DNA of 64,000 nt from Prevotella sp. E9-3. Lineage in GTDB: Bacteria; Bacteroidota; Bacteroidia; Bacteroidales; Bacteroidaceae. The DNA lies in NCBI RefSeq assembly GCF_022024015.1, contig NZ_CP091786.1:868001-932000 (forward strand), given 5' to 3'. Below are positions 8,086 through 17,480 of this stretch, one piece after another. The position numbers were made by a program, and so were the translations under genes. Below the pieces are notes generated by a model. The model was not told the origin of the DNA, did not search any database, and worked only from the letters and a program-made list of their open reading frames with translations. Position 1 is the first letter of the stretch. Each line of letters begins with the position of its first letter.

Positions 8086-9231
8086 TTACTTAATCACCAC
8101 TTTCTTACCGTTGTGGATAGCGATGCCACGATAGTTGTTGGCTACGCGCTGGCCCTGAAGATTGTAGATGACAAACTTGCTTGCCTTGTCGGCCTTCATA
8201 GTGGTTACACCAGCAGGATCTGCAACTTCTGCCTCTGCCCACAGGGTCTTGGCTTCAACGAGGAAATAGAATGTTACGTCATAATTGCCGTCTTCTAAGC
8301 CTTCATCCAATTTGAAAACCTGATTTTCACCCATATCATTGCCGTATGACTCTGACCATGAATGGTTGGCGGCAACTTTAAACTCATATTCAGTATCTTT
8401 TATCAGTGCAACATTTCTCCTTACCAAGGTGAACTCGCCTTCATTCGTTTTTATCATGTCATTGGTAGTGTCAGCAGGATCCCACTCGCTTCCACAGAGT
8501 TCTGCTTTACCACAGATAGTCCAAGTCTTTTCAGCGAATGAATGGTCAGCAGTCTTTGTGGTAGTTACAGAGATAGCCTTTGTATTAGAATTGAAAGCAA
8601 TTTCAACTGTGTAGAGACCTGGTTCGTTAACAGAAATCTCATAGTTGCCACCTTCGTCATTACCATAACTCTCATCCCAAGCGTGATCGGCGCAAACCTT
8701 GAATGCATAAGGTGTATTCTTGTCGAGCGCTACATCTTCTTTTTTCCAATTATAGTTTACTTGGTCTGTAGTGGTCATGTCATTATCAGTAAGTGTAGGA
8801 TCCCATGCTGTTCCGCAGAGCTCAGCAACACCAGCTACGGTCCATGTCTGATCACCTTCCGGAGCTACATATTCACCGGTCTTTTCAGCTGTAGCACTCA
8901 CTTCGAAAGACTGGGAGTTGAAGGAGAAGGTAATTTTGTATTCAGCATCCTCGTTGATAACCAGCAGTGCGTTGTCAGCAGGATAAGCTTCGTCCCACGA
9001 GTGGTTCTTGACAACTTTGTAACCATAGCCTGCATCTTTAGCCTTCACCATCATATGTTCCTTTACCAGCGTATAGGTAATCTCGTCTGTGGTAGTCATG
9101 TCGTTGGCTTCATCAGAAGGTGTCCATGAGATGCCAGTAATGGCTGTTTCACCAGCAACAGTCCAAGTGTCTTGTGCTTGCATGGTTAAAGTAGCTGCAA
9201 GCATCATGATAAGAGTAAAAATTTTCTTCAT
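8086..9231 (-). CDS. Secreted protein with three SusE/X25-like starch-binding repeats
   Basis: The 381-residue protein has a signal peptide (MKKIFTLIMMLAATLTMQAQ). Three repeats of about 105 residues start at roughly 22, 130 and 235. Each carries a WT[VI]xG start, a [ND]DMxxT[TN] segment, and a KVxxxHxWxESYGND signature. This resembles the X25-type modules attached to bacterial pullulanases and SusE/SusF-like proteins, which bind alpha-glucans. No catalytic residues are visible. The end (IYNLQGQRVANNYRGIAIHN) is a Prevotella C-terminal tail, suggesting type IX export rather than lipidation. It lies 41 bp downstream of the GH13 amylase gene and presumably shares its transcript, so a starch-binding accessory role is likely. 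Confidence 0.75.
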   Translation of the reverse strand: MKKIFTLIMMLAATLTMQAQDTWTVAGETAITGISWTPSDEANDMTTTDEITYTLVKEHMMVKAKDAGYGYKVVKNHSWDEAYPADNALLVINEDAEYKITFSFNSQSFEVSATAEKTGEYVAPEGDQTWTVAGVAELCGTAWDPTLTDNDMTTTDQVNYNWKKEDVALDKNTPYAFKVCADHAWDESYGNDEGGNYEISVNEPGLYTVEIAFNSNTKAISVTTTKTADHSFAEKTWTICGKAELCGSEWDPADTTNDMIKTNEGEFTLVRRNVALIKDTEYEFKVAANHSWSESYGNDMGENQVFKLDEGLEDGNYDVTFYFLVEAKTLWAEAEVADPAGVTTMKADKASKFVIYNLQGQRVANNYRGIAIHNGKKVVIK

Positions 9232-9272
9232 AATTGTAGTGTTTAAAAGTTAATAATATGAATTAATAATGT

Positions 9273-11027
9273 TTATTTTGAAATAATTTTCTTTCCGTTC
9301 TTTATAACTATACCGCGATAGTTGGCATTTGCTTGCTGACCTGTGAGTGTATAGGTCTTTGCGGAAGTTGAATGCTTGTCGCTTTTGACTGCCTCAATGG
9401 CAGTAGGCGTAGTCAGATAGCCGGAAGCATCATAATAGCCACCATTATAGAATACAAAGTCGGCAGTTTGCTTGCCACCATTGTTGCTTACTACAATACC
9501 TGTAGGCATGTTTGCACCTGCTTCACCACCATCCCAAAGGTAGATGTCGTGCATGTCACTGTCTTGTCCCACTTTAGTCATAGCATCACCGGGCCATGTC
9601 TTTACAGTGTTAAAGTTGATTTCGTTCATGCCCCATACCCATGCATAGGGTGTTGGGAAATCTTTGTTTGCCTGGAAATAGAAATAGATATGACCTTCGA
9701 TGGGCTTTACACAGGTAGGAATTTCACCCTTATAAGGATTGTCGGTACCAGGGCGCAACCCCTCCACATTGATATTATTGCTCACGTAATAGGCGAAGTT
9801 TTCACCGGTAGCAATCTGCTTGAAACCATTGGTGTCATAGCTTGGACGGCCACAGAGTACGAGTACGGTACCTTTGCTGCCTTGGGTCTTGATGACGTAG
9901 CCACCGCTTACTGCTTTCTGCTCGGTAATATTGCTTTGGTTGGTAAGTCCACAAGCTTTTCGAGCCAGAATCATGTTGCCGATGGCGATGGGATAGCTCT
10001 GCCAGTGCTTCAAGAAAATGCAAGGAGTGCCAGGCATAGCAAGAATGATGGCGTTTGCTGCAAGAACACTACCCGTCAGGCGGCTCTCGTTCTCGTAGGT
10101 GTCATGGTTGTCAACGAAGGTCACACTGTAGCGACTCCAGTCGGGGCTGCCAGCAAGACCTTTGTTGCTCAACGCACCCCAATTGCCTTTACAGGCTTCG
10201 TTGAGTTGGTATTTGAAGGGGAAATCGAAAGCGGCAGAAGTCTTGCCAGTAGCGTTGATCCAATTGGTAATGGCATCAAAGCCATCCCAATATTCGCCAA
10301 CACAGAATTTGGGCTGTACGGCTTCATTGTACAGTTTGGTGTAATAGCCCGAATAGCCTTTTACCATATCAAGACGGAAACCGTCATAGCCAAGGTTCTT
10401 CAGCAGATAGCGTAGATAAAGCTTGATATTGTTCTGTACATTGGCAGAGGTGTGATCGAGATCGCGAAAACCAGAGAAATCGTCACCAGTGTCGTTGTTG
10501 CCGGTTACTTCCCATCCTTGAGAGGCAGTATATCCGCCATCATCATTTTTACAGATATCGGCACCGCTCCATTTGATTTCATATTTTTGTCCCTCAATAG
10601 TAGGTGATTCTTCCACGAAGTCAATCCATGAACTGACCTGCTTTCCGTCTTTCATCACTTTTTTACCTTGAGGTTTCTTATGGTTGAGCACCACATCTTC
10701 GATAATGCTTACGTTCTTCTCCTTGAACGCCTTAATCATTTCTGTGAGCTCACGATGCTGTCCGAATGAGCTTTTGTGGCGGAACCAGTAAACGGGATCA
10801 TATCCCATTGAATTACCATCAGTACACCATGCTGAGTTCGGTACCCAAATGGCATTAAAGTATGTGGAGAGTTCATCAACCTGTGAGGTTAGTTTGGTCC
10901 ATTGGGTGTCTTCAAATGAATTCCAATAAAAACCTTGTAGCATCACACCGTCGTAGTTGGCTGGCCACTGAGCGTGTGATGATAAAACAATAAATAGTGT
11001 TGCAATAAGTGAGTAGATCTTCTTCAT
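9273..11027 (-). CDS. Secreted GH13 alpha-amylase with CBM26-like module
   Basis: The 584-residue protein has a signal peptide ending SSHAQ. The GH13 barrel shows DVVLNH (111-116), GFRLDMVKGY with nucleophile Asp220, VGEYWD with acid/base Glu245, and FVDNHDT with Asp309. After the barrel, residues about 446-533 contain YFYFQANKDFPTPYAWVWG and TWPGDAM, and then NNGGKQTADF, the pattern of starch-binding CBM26 modules. The C-terminal tail resembles other exported proteins here (GIVIKNGKKIISK). It hydrolyses internal alpha-1,4 bonds of starch outside the cell. There is no lipobox, unlike the surface-lipidated SusG of Bacteroides. Its promoter box at 11072-11079 has a LacI-type operator 66 bp upstream. 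Confidence 0.93.
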   Translation of the reverse strand: MKKIYSLIATLFIVLSSHAQWPANYDGVMLQGFYWNSFEDTQWTKLTSQVDELSTYFNAIWVPNSAWCTDGNSMGYDPVYWFRHKSSFGQHRELTEMIKAFKEKNVSIIEDVVLNHKKPQGKKVMKDGKQVSSWIDFVEESPTIEGQKYEIKWSGADICKNDDGGYTASQGWEVTGNNDTGDDFSGFRDLDHTSANVQNNIKLYLRYLLKNLGYDGFRLDMVKGYSGYYTKLYNEAVQPKFCVGEYWDGFDAITNWINATGKTSAAFDFPFKYQLNEACKGNWGALSNKGLAGSPDWSRYSVTFVDNHDTYENESRLTGSVLAANAIILAMPGTPCIFLKHWQSYPIAIGNMILARKACGLTNQSNITEQKAVSGGYVIKTQGSKGTVLVLCGRPSYDTNGFKQIATGENFAYYVSNNINVEGLRPGTDNPYKGEIPTCVKPIEGHIYFYFQANKDFPTPYAWVWGMNEINFNTVKTWPGDAMTKVGQDSDMHDIYLWDGGEAGANMPTGIVVSNNGGKQTADFVFYNGGYYDASGYLTTPTAIEAVKSDKHSTSAKTYTLTGQQANANYRGIVIKNGKKIISK

Positions 11028-11071
11028 GTTATTTCTACGTTAGTAGGTAGATATGGTTTTTATTATCGAAG

Positions 11072-11079
11072 CAAAATTA
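11072..11079 (-). promoter_or_regulatory. -7 box of the amylase promoter
   Basis: Minus strand TAATTTTG fits TAnnTTTG. Its centre is 66 bp from the centre of the operator at 11134-11149, the same distance as at susC. Confidence 0.55.
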
Positions 11080-11133
11080 GTTTTTTTTTGCTTCACGAGT
11101 ATCTTTTTTATATATAAAAAAATGTATTGCCGT

Positions 11134-11149
11134 ATGTAAACGTTTGCAT
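11134..11149. promoter_or_regulatory. LacI-type operator upstream of the amylase
   Basis: ATGTAAACGTTTGCAT is a 16-bp palindrome with one mismatched pair and the AAACGTTT centre typical of LacI/PurR-family sites. Two related sites occur in the window (20746-20759, 29150-29161), all at genes of the starch locus. Confidence 0.7.
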
Positions 11150-11188
11150 TCTGTTGCACTTCCTGTTGACGATGTCTTGTTATTTGAA

Positions 11189-11220
11189 ACAGGCGGAGAC
11201 TTTTGGAAGTCTCCGCCTGT
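11189..11220 (-). terminator. Hairpin after the second GH13 gene
   Basis: A 14-bp perfect stem, ACAGGCGGAGACTT with AAGTCTCCGCCTGT around loop TTGG, lies 30 bp after the stop. The U-run on the minus strand is short (GTTTC), so it may act as a terminator or as an RNA-stabilising 3' hairpin. It resembles the hairpin at 13310-13340. Confidence 0.65.
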
Positions 11221-11249
11221 AGGTGTTTAGTCGAAAGATAGTATCAGGC

Positions 11250-13271
11250 TTATCTGATGATGATTTTCCTGCTCTTACTTTGCAGGTTGCTATCAATCGT
11301 TTTGACAATGTAAATGCCGTGGGGAAGGGTAGAAGTGTCGCTTCCAACGTATCGTCCATCGAGTGAATAGACGTGTTGATTGCCGGTGGAACCATCGGCT
11401 TTAGTGCTTTCAATAGCCGTGGTGCTGTATTTTAGCTTGTGTTTCGATCCGCTCTTTTCGGCCAGAACTTCAAAATATGCATCCTTTGTCAGCTTCTCGG
11501 TGTCAACGGTTTGGGGTGAGCCTGATGCGGTGCTGAACACGAATTGAATATAGTCGTTCTTGCTGTTGATGCTGTATTCGTTGCAGTACCAGTCTCTACC
11601 GTTGATTGTCACCTTGTTCGTGACAGATACTCCGGGCCATGATGTGCCAGCACGTGAACCATCGCCTCCAAAGGAATGATAGTTGCATTTTGTCCATCCC
11701 ACCTGGTCTGTGTTTACATACACGCGTATGGTATATGGTGAGAAATCACTGACCTTATACTCTCGTTTGATGATACCGCTTACACTGCTGCCTACCAATA
11801 TGCCCGCTGTCAAAGTTACGTTGCCAGAGGGAATCGTAATCTGTGTGCCGCTTTCCACAGTTTCACTTGTAGCGGTGGGCGTGGTCCCGTCAAGGGTATA
11901 GACAATTTTTGCATTGGACTGCTGTGTAACAGCCGACAGCGTGACGTTTAATCCCTTTGGGTAAGAGCCAGAAGCTACATCGGCCCAAGCCGTTTCCATG
12001 TTGTTGTCCATTAGATAGGCGTAGTGGTAGCCTTCCAATACTTTAGTGAATCCGTCGCACGAAAAGGTCTTTGCATTGTTTCCTACTGCCACCATCATCG
12101 AACCTTTCTTGCCCACAGCGGTGGCGGCAAATAATTGCTGCTGCTGTGTGTGCGGGGTGATGGTGCATTCGTTGTGAAGTCCAACGGCACGACGAACGGC
12201 AATCATGGCACTAATCTCTCGTTTGTAGGCTTGCCAATGTTTAAGGAAGATGCAAGGTGTTCCAGGGTTGGCCAACAACCAGGCGTTGGCGGCCAGTGTG
12301 TCGCGGTAGATAGGATCTTGCGGATAGGAGGCCGAGCGGTATTCTGTGTCGTGATTCTCAACAAAAGTGACGGCATAGCGACGGTAGGCTTCCTGCGAGG
12401 CAACGCTGGCATTCTTTAGCTTCCGCCAGTCTTTGCCATTGATGGCGTCGCGTACGGTATAGCGGAATGGGAAGTCGAAGGCGGCACTCTCAATGACCTG
12501 TCGGCCACCGCCAATCTTAGTGTAACGTAGCCAGGATGTGACATTGTTGACAGCTCCATCCCAGTATTCTCCAACGGAGAACTCTGGTTGCGCGTCAGCA
12601 TTATACATGCCGGTATAGGTTCCGCTATATCCTTTTACCATGTCGTAGCGAAAACCTGCATACCCCAGATCTTCGAGCAACATGTGCAAATAGGCTTTCA
12701 CCGTGGTTTGCACGTTTTCACTCGTATGGTCGAGGTCTCGCATGCCGTCCCAGTCTTCACCAGTGTCGTAATTGCCGAGCGCGACACCCAGTCTGTCGGC
12801 TTCTGCCTTTGCTTTCCCACCGTCATCATTGCCGCACACATCGGCTGCGGTCATTTTGTATGTGACACCATTATAGGTTTCTGAAGGAAATCCGAACCAT
12901 CCGCTGCTACTCTTCCGGTGATTGACAACCACATCGGCTATAGTGCCAATACCTTTCTGCTTGAAGGTGGCAATCAGATTGCGTAATTGTTGCTCTGTGC
13001 CGAACGAACTGTTGTAGTGGCCAGGAAACCAGTAAAGGTCGTCGTAGCCCATAGAAGTTCCTCCGCAATTACCGCTTTGAGGTATCCATACCAGTGAAAA
13101 ACTTTGTGAGAGCTCATCGGCTTGCGACTGGAGATTTGTCCATTTTGTGGCATCGTAGGAGTCCCAGTAGAAACCTTGCAGCATAACACCTTCATATTCC
13201 GATGGCCAACCTTGTGCCATCATTGTGATGGTGGAAAGCAGAAGGGTAAGCGAAGTAAGTATTCGTTTCAT
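11250..13271 (-). CDS. Secreted GH13 alpha-amylase with chitobiase-C-like and CBM26-like modules
   Basis: The 673-residue protein has a signal peptide (to MMAQ). The GH13 motifs are DVVVNH (113-118), GFRYDMVKGY with Asp210, SVGEYWD with Glu235 and FVENHDT with Asp308. Residues about 440-507 (KIVYTLDGTTPTATSE ... TLTAGI) match the chitobiase/beta-hexosaminidase C-terminal Ig-like domain. Residues about 511-610 (RVYVNTDQVGW ... GTSWPGVSV) look like a CBM26-type starch-binding module. The C-terminus (VYSLDGRYVGSDT ... GIYIVK) is an export tail. It lies last in the susC-D-E-F gene series, 87 bp after the SusF-like gene, with a hairpin in the gap. It takes the place of SusG but is not a lipoprotein. 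Confidence 0.93.
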   Translation of the reverse strand: MKRILTSLTLLLSTITMMAQGWPSEYEGVMLQGFYWDSYDATKWTNLQSQADELSQSFSLVWIPQSGNCGGTSMGYDDLYWFPGHYNSSFGTEQQLRNLIATFKQKGIGTIADVVVNHRKSSSGWFGFPSETYNGVTYKMTAADVCGNDDGGKAKAEADRLGVALGNYDTGEDWDGMRDLDHTSENVQTTVKAYLHMLLEDLGYAGFRYDMVKGYSGTYTGMYNADAQPEFSVGEYWDGAVNNVTSWLRYTKIGGGRQVIESAAFDFPFRYTVRDAINGKDWRKLKNASVASQEAYRRYAVTFVENHDTEYRSASYPQDPIYRDTLAANAWLLANPGTPCIFLKHWQAYKREISAMIAVRRAVGLHNECTITPHTQQQQLFAATAVGKKGSMMVAVGNNAKTFSCDGFTKVLEGYHYAYLMDNNMETAWADVASGSYPKGLNVTLSAVTQQSNAKIVYTLDGTTPTATSETVESGTQITIPSGNVTLTAGILVGSSVSGIIKREYKVSDFSPYTIRVYVNTDQVGWTKCNYHSFGGDGSRAGTSWPGVSVTNKVTINGRDWYCNEYSINSKNDYIQFVFSTASGSPQTVDTEKLTKDAYFEVLAEKSGSKHKLKYSTTAIESTKADGSTGNQHVYSLDGRYVGSDTSTLPHGIYIVKTIDSNLQSKSRKIIIR

Positions 13272-13309
13272 TGTGTTGCCTTTTTTTATTATCTGTATTG
13301 TTAGTGAAA

Positions 13310-13340
13310 ACAGGCGGGCGCCTTTTGGGTGTCCGCCTGT
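13310..13340 (-). terminator. Hairpin between the SusF-like gene and the amylase gene
   Basis: ACAGGCGGGCGCC pairs imperfectly with GGGTGTCCGCCTGT around TTTT, followed on the minus strand by TTTTC. It could end most transcripts of the susCDEF series or protect their 3' end while allowing readthrough into the amylase gene. Confidence 0.6.
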
Positions 13341-13358
13341 ATGATGAAATTGAGTATC

Positions 13359-14528
13359 TTATTCCTCTACAGGAACAAAGTGAGCAGCACCGGTAATGTC
13401 GCAGAAATAGATATCATAGGTACCTGCGGTGATTGTGATGTTCTTGGCATCAACAGTGCAAATCTTTGCCCAGTCGTTTGTAGCATTCCATTCGCCGTCT
13501 GCCGAACCGAAGCCCCAGTTGGTATCCCATCCATGGTTGGCACGGAACTTCAGTTGGGTGTCAGCGGTGAAGGTGTACTGAACATACCAGTTGTGCTTGT
13601 TACGGTCAACAGCGGTGAGGTCAATATCGTTATCCCAGTCTCCACCAACACCAATCAGTGAGATATTAGTGTAAGTGGGCTGATTTTGATTCTCCAGCTC
13701 TGTCCATGTGAAGGTGAGTGCTTCCAGGTCGATAGTAAAGGTATAGAAGACGTTCTTTTTAGGAGCAATGAAGTAGTTCTGAGCATTGCCTTGGGTGACA
13801 TTGCCACTCTCCGCTTTAGAACCTTTGACTTCTGTACCATATACCTTGCTGAAATCATTGTTCAGACGGTCGTTCTTCCAATAGTTGATATTCCAGATCA
13901 GCATGTCGTTAGAACCGAAGAACTTGGTTGTATAGGTATATGCCATATCATTGCCTTCAACTGGGGTCATCACATATTTGTTGGCAGAAGCAACTGCAGT
14001 AGTTGTGGACATACCGAAGATGTAATAATACGGATCTTCAAGTTTTTCTGGTGTCAATTTCAGTTGGAAAGAACCGAGCGTGATGAGCTGTGACTCTTTG
14101 CCTTTAAGGGCGTTTGCATAAAGATTTGCATTGAAGGTACGTTCAGTAGCTTTCTTGCCATAAAAAGCATAGACGAGTTTGGCCAGTTCTTCCTTTGTAA
14201 CCATACCGTCCTCTGATGCAACAACATTATGAGCTGTAGCATTCTCCTTGTCGGCAGGTTTGGCTTCCAAGCGGATGTTTTCCAACGTAACACCTGCTGG
14301 AAGTGTACCCTTCTTCAAGGTAAACAGTTGAATAGCATCTTCGGTCATTGTACCCAAATTGATGCTTGACGATGCTATTGCTGTGGGAGTGGCCTCGAAC
14401 CCTTGAATCACAATGCCTGGCTCCTGCTCATATACCACAGGCTCAACCCAGTCGCTGTGGCTCTCATCGCAGGCGGTCAGTGACCAGCCTGCAACTGCGA
14501 GCATTATATACATTGAAATTTTTTTCAT
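13359..14528 (-). CDS. SusF/SusE-like outer-membrane starch-binding lipoprotein
   Basis: The 389-residue protein has a lipoprotein signal with lipobox SLTAC (Cys20). The first 120 residues after it form an Ig-like region (GIVIQGFEATPTAIASSSIN). Two further modules follow: YYYIFGMSTTTAVASANKYV and TNISLIGVGGDWDNDIDL, with FRANHGWDTNWGFG at the end. The last matches the tryptophan-containing starch-binding modules of SusE/SusF. These proteins sit on the cell surface beside SusCD and hold starch. The gene lies 28 bp downstream of the SusE-like gene. Divergence within this family is high, so the SusF label is by position and architecture. Confidence 0.8.
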   Translation of the reverse strand: MKKISMYIMLAVAGWSLTACDESHSDWVEPVVYEQEPGIVIQGFEATPTAIASSSINLGTMTEDAIQLFTLKKGTLPAGVTLENIRLEAKPADKENATAHNVVASEDGMVTKEELAKLVYAFYGKKATERTFNANLYANALKGKESQLITLGSFQLKLTPEKLEDPYYYIFGMSTTTAVASANKYVMTPVEGNDMAYTYTTKFFGSNDMLIWNINYWKNDRLNNDFSKVYGTEVKGSKAESGNVTQGNAQNYFIAPKKNVFYTFTIDLEALTFTWTELENQNQPTYTNISLIGVGGDWDNDIDLTAVDRNKHNWYVQYTFTADTQLKFRANHGWDTNWGFGSADGEWNATNDWAKICTVDAKNITITAGTYDIYFCDITGAAHFVPVEE

Positions 14529-14556
14529 ATCATTTACTGTTTTTTTTGTTATTCAC

Positions 14557-15747
14557 TTATTTCAGGTCACCAGTGTCGTTAGAGAAGTTCAGATATACTT
14601 TCTGGCCAACCTTACCGTTGACGCGTTCCTGATCGCCACCATTGCCACGATAGACAATCTGTTTGTCGAATACGAAGAACTCTGTCTTCCACCAGTCGTT
14701 GTTCTTTACTTTCACGTAAGCACGTGTTCCACCGTCTCCATCTACTGGACTGGTCAGTTCAGGCGAAACGAACTCACCGTTCATCTCGGTTGGCGTCTCA
14801 AATTTCACGTACTTGGTAAAGTCGTTACGCAAATCAGCTTCAGACCAGCAGTTGTCAGCTGTAATGCCAGCTGCAGAATTGATGATACTTGTACCAATCA
14901 ACCATACTTCAGTCTCGCTGAAACTAAAGGTCAGATTCATGGTACGCTTGTCATTGTCAACCTTACCTGATATGATTACGGTGTACCAGCCTGGTGTGGT
15001 AGTCTTGATGATACCTTCGTCGCTGACTGAGAATCCGGCAGCCGTGCAAGTATAGGTAGTGGTAATCATGTCTTCTTCATAGTTCGGTGCACCAGCTACA
15101 GGGCTCACCTGAACACCCTCAGTGTCAATGTAAGCGATACGCCACTGTGTGCTCTCGTCACCATTGACAGGAACAGACTCAACAGCTTTCTCCCAATCGT
15201 TGCCGTTGAACTTCCCGTTGAAATAGAATGGGTTTGGAACACTCACGTCAGGAAGAGCAAACTTGGTCTTTACTTTGTTCAACTTGACGATATTGGAGAG
15301 TGCTTCTGTCCCAGTAACTCCGGCAATGAAAGCGCGAATACGAAGATATACGGTCTCTTCAATAGGAAAGTCTTCCTGTTTCTTGTTTCTTTTCTCCATG
15401 AGTTGCTTGGTAGTTGCAATTGCCAGTTCCTTGGCTGAAACGTTCATCTTGTTAGACGAATAGGTGGTTGTCAGCTCATTTGGCTTACTCATGTCTTCAT
15501 CGACGGACAATTGTACCACATAAGTAGCAGTGGCAGGGAATCCGTAAGATGGCTGTGTACAGGTCAGCTCAATAGATTCTGAGTTCTCTAGGTCGTAGGT
15601 GCCATTGGCAAATGTGGGGGTATTCAGTTTGATGGGCTGTTGCGGTTTTGACAGGTCAAGGACGGGATTGTCGTCACGATCTGCATCGCAGCCTGCAAAA
15701 AGCAGCGCGCCCAACAACAATGAAGCCATTATATTAAACTTTTTCAT
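14557..15747 (-). CDS. susE: SusE-like outer-membrane starch-binding lipoprotein
   Basis: The 396-residue protein has a lipobox LFAGC (Cys20). The N-terminal SusE domain contains the repeated hydrophobic pattern ESIELTCTQPSYGFPATATY, with VVQLSVDEDM after it. C-terminal modules contain NDWEKAVESVPVNGDESTQW and NNDWWKTEFFVFDKQIVY, similar to the starch-binding repeats of SusE/SusF. It follows susD by 21 bp and precedes the SusF-like gene by 28 bp. It probably binds starch at the outer face of the outer membrane. Confidence 0.85.
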   Translation of the reverse strand: MKKFNIMASLLLGALLFAGCDADRDDNPVLDLSKPQQPIKLNTPTFANGTYDLENSESIELTCTQPSYGFPATATYVVQLSVDEDMSKPNELTTTYSSNKMNVSAKELAIATTKQLMEKRNKKQEDFPIEETVYLRIRAFIAGVTGTEALSNIVKLNKVKTKFALPDVSVPNPFYFNGKFNGNDWEKAVESVPVNGDESTQWRIAYIDTEGVQVSPVAGAPNYEEDMITTTYTCTAAGFSVSDEGIIKTTTPGWYTVIISGKVDNDKRTMNLTFSFSETEVWLIGTSIINSAAGITADNCWSEADLRNDFTKYVKFETPTEMNGEFVSPELTSPVDGDGGTRAYVKVKNNDWWKTEFFVFDKQIVYRGNGGDQERVNGKVGQKVYLNFSNDTGDLK

Positions 15748-15768
15748 ATCTATTCTGTTTTAAGTTTC

Positions 15769-17448
15769 TTAAAATCCTTCGTTCTGTTTCAGATTTCTGT
15801 TTGCATTCAGTTCACTGTTTGGAATAGGGAAGATGTTGAAGCGAGCATCGAATTGTGTACCATTCTCGCTACCACCCATCCATTGCCAGGTATAGGCGCT
15901 TTGTCCGCCGTACATACCAAAGCGAATCAAATGCATGCGGCGCTGGCCTTCGAAACCGAACTCGCGCGACCACTCTTTGATGATGTCGTCAAGTGTAAAG
16001 GTGGTCTGGTTCTTTAGTGGGTTGGTTGCAGTGAGGTTAGCACGGTCGTGCAGAGCTTTAATGCGGTTATAACCTTCAGCGGTACAGGTTCCACCATTCA
16101 AACGGGCATCAGCTTCAGCTGAAATCAGATAGGCCTCAGCCAGTCGTAGCATGGGGAAGTCGGTGTCCACGAACTGTCCACCGGCATGGTGGCTTGATGT
16201 GCCATCGGCATGAATGTTGGTGAATTTTACATAGGTAAAACCACTTGTCCATTTCGTTTCATCGGTCATGTTCAAAGTGTGCTCTTTCGTGAAAAACAGT
16301 GCACGGTCGTCTCCTGCTTTGGCAACCACGTCTTTCTGAGCACCCTGAGGAACGTCAGAATCTTTGTTTGCTTTTGGGAAGAATGCCTGTACAAACTGCT
16401 TGCGTGCACGAATACCAGCCCAGTTCTCAGAAGTTCCGAAACCTGTTACAGGGGTGCCGTCGGCTTTCGTTGCACCATAGAGGTCTAAATCAGCCACTTC
16501 GTCAACATTGTACATTGAAGCTATCAGGAATAGAGAACCGCCCCAAGTCTGGGTTTTTTCGCCATCATGCAGGGCAGGAAGGATAATTTCGTCCTGGGCA
16601 CCATTGGTGTCGTTGTCGCCCATGAACAAAAGCTGATAAGGGCTGAATCCATTGTTTGGAGTAGTGCAAAGTTTGTAGCTTGTGCCAATAGCCTTGTCGG
16701 CATAGGTCTTGGCCTCACTCCAATGTGCAGTACCAGTATAGACTTCTGAATTCAAATACAGACGTGCCAGCAATAGGTAACCGGCAGCTTTGTCTGCACG
16801 TCCATAGTTTGTAGTGCGTGCGTCTGCCAGTATTTCGTCACTGCTACCTTCACCTATCACATCCTTTAATTCGCTTTCAAGGAAGGCGTACAAGTCAGCA
16901 CGCATAATCTGAGGTGCATTCTCACTTGAAAGAGTTGTGAGGAATGGCGGGTTAGCATAGAGATCCATCAGGTAATAATAGTGTAGGGCACGCATGAAAC
17001 GGGCTTCGGCGCGTTTCTGTTTTGTCGCAGCATCACCTCCTGTGGCATTATCCAGATAGAAATTGCAAATAGTGACACCGAACATCAAGCGATAGTACAG
17101 CGCTTTCATCATGGGGTGGGAATCACTCCATGCATTATGGTTAAACTCAGGAAGACCAGGGTCGTTCCAAAAACAATGTGCCTCGTCTGTGGTCAATTCG
17201 TTAGCGTTCCAAAGTTGGCGAATCATGTTTGAGGTTCCCTCATCAATATCATCAAGGTCGGAATCGCCATTAGGACCAGTCTGACCTGTCAGAACCAAGT
17301 TTCCATAGATCTTATTGAAGATGTAGTCTTCATTGAAGTTTGATACCTGCTGTGGATTCGCATTGTTTACTTCCAAGTCCTTTACGCACGATGTCATAAA
17401 GCAGGAGCAAGCAAAAGCGGCAGCTGGCAATATATATTTCAGTTTCAT
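15769..17448 (-). CDS. susD: SusD/RagB family starch-binding lipoprotein
   Basis: The 559-residue protein has a lipobox MTSC (Cys21). The alpha-helical TPR-like core is visible in KQKRAEARFMRALHYYYLMD and in the C-terminal PMLRLAEAYLISAEADARLN with ADLNG-type spacing; the family-typical FPIPNSELNANRNLKQNEGF ends the protein. SusD caps the SusC channel and captures maltooligosaccharides. It lies 32 bp downstream of susC. Confidence 0.95.
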   Translation of the reverse strand: MKLKYILPAAAFACSCFMTSCVKDLEVNNANPQQVSNFNEDYIFNKIYGNLVLTGQTGPNGDSDLDDIDEGTSNMIRQLWNANELTTDEAHCFWNDPGLPEFNHNAWSDSHPMMKALYYRLMFGVTICNFYLDNATGGDAATKQKRAEARFMRALHYYYLMDLYANPPFLTTLSSENAPQIMRADLYAFLESELKDVIGEGSSDEILADARTTNYGRADKAAGYLLLARLYLNSEVYTGTAHWSEAKTYADKAIGTSYKLCTTPNNGFSPYQLLFMGDNDTNGAQDEIILPALHDGEKTQTWGGSLFLIASMYNVDEVADLDLYGATKADGTPVTGFGTSENWAGIRARKQFVQAFFPKANKDSDVPQGAQKDVVAKAGDDRALFFTKEHTLNMTDETKWTSGFTYVKFTNIHADGTSSHHAGGQFVDTDFPMLRLAEAYLISAEADARLNGGTCTAEGYNRIKALHDRANLTATNPLKNQTTFTLDDIIKEWSREFGFEGQRRMHLIRFGMYGGQSAYTWQWMGGSENGTQFDARFNIFPIPNSELNANRNLKQNEGF

Positions 17449-17480
17449 AATCTTACTCTTTTAAAAATTGTTTTTTGACT

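Noticed and set aside
9372..10415. A 347-codon plus-strand frame opposite the GH13 amylase
   Set aside because: It is antisense to a gene with intact catalytic motifs and shows no domain; codon bias of the real gene keeps it open.
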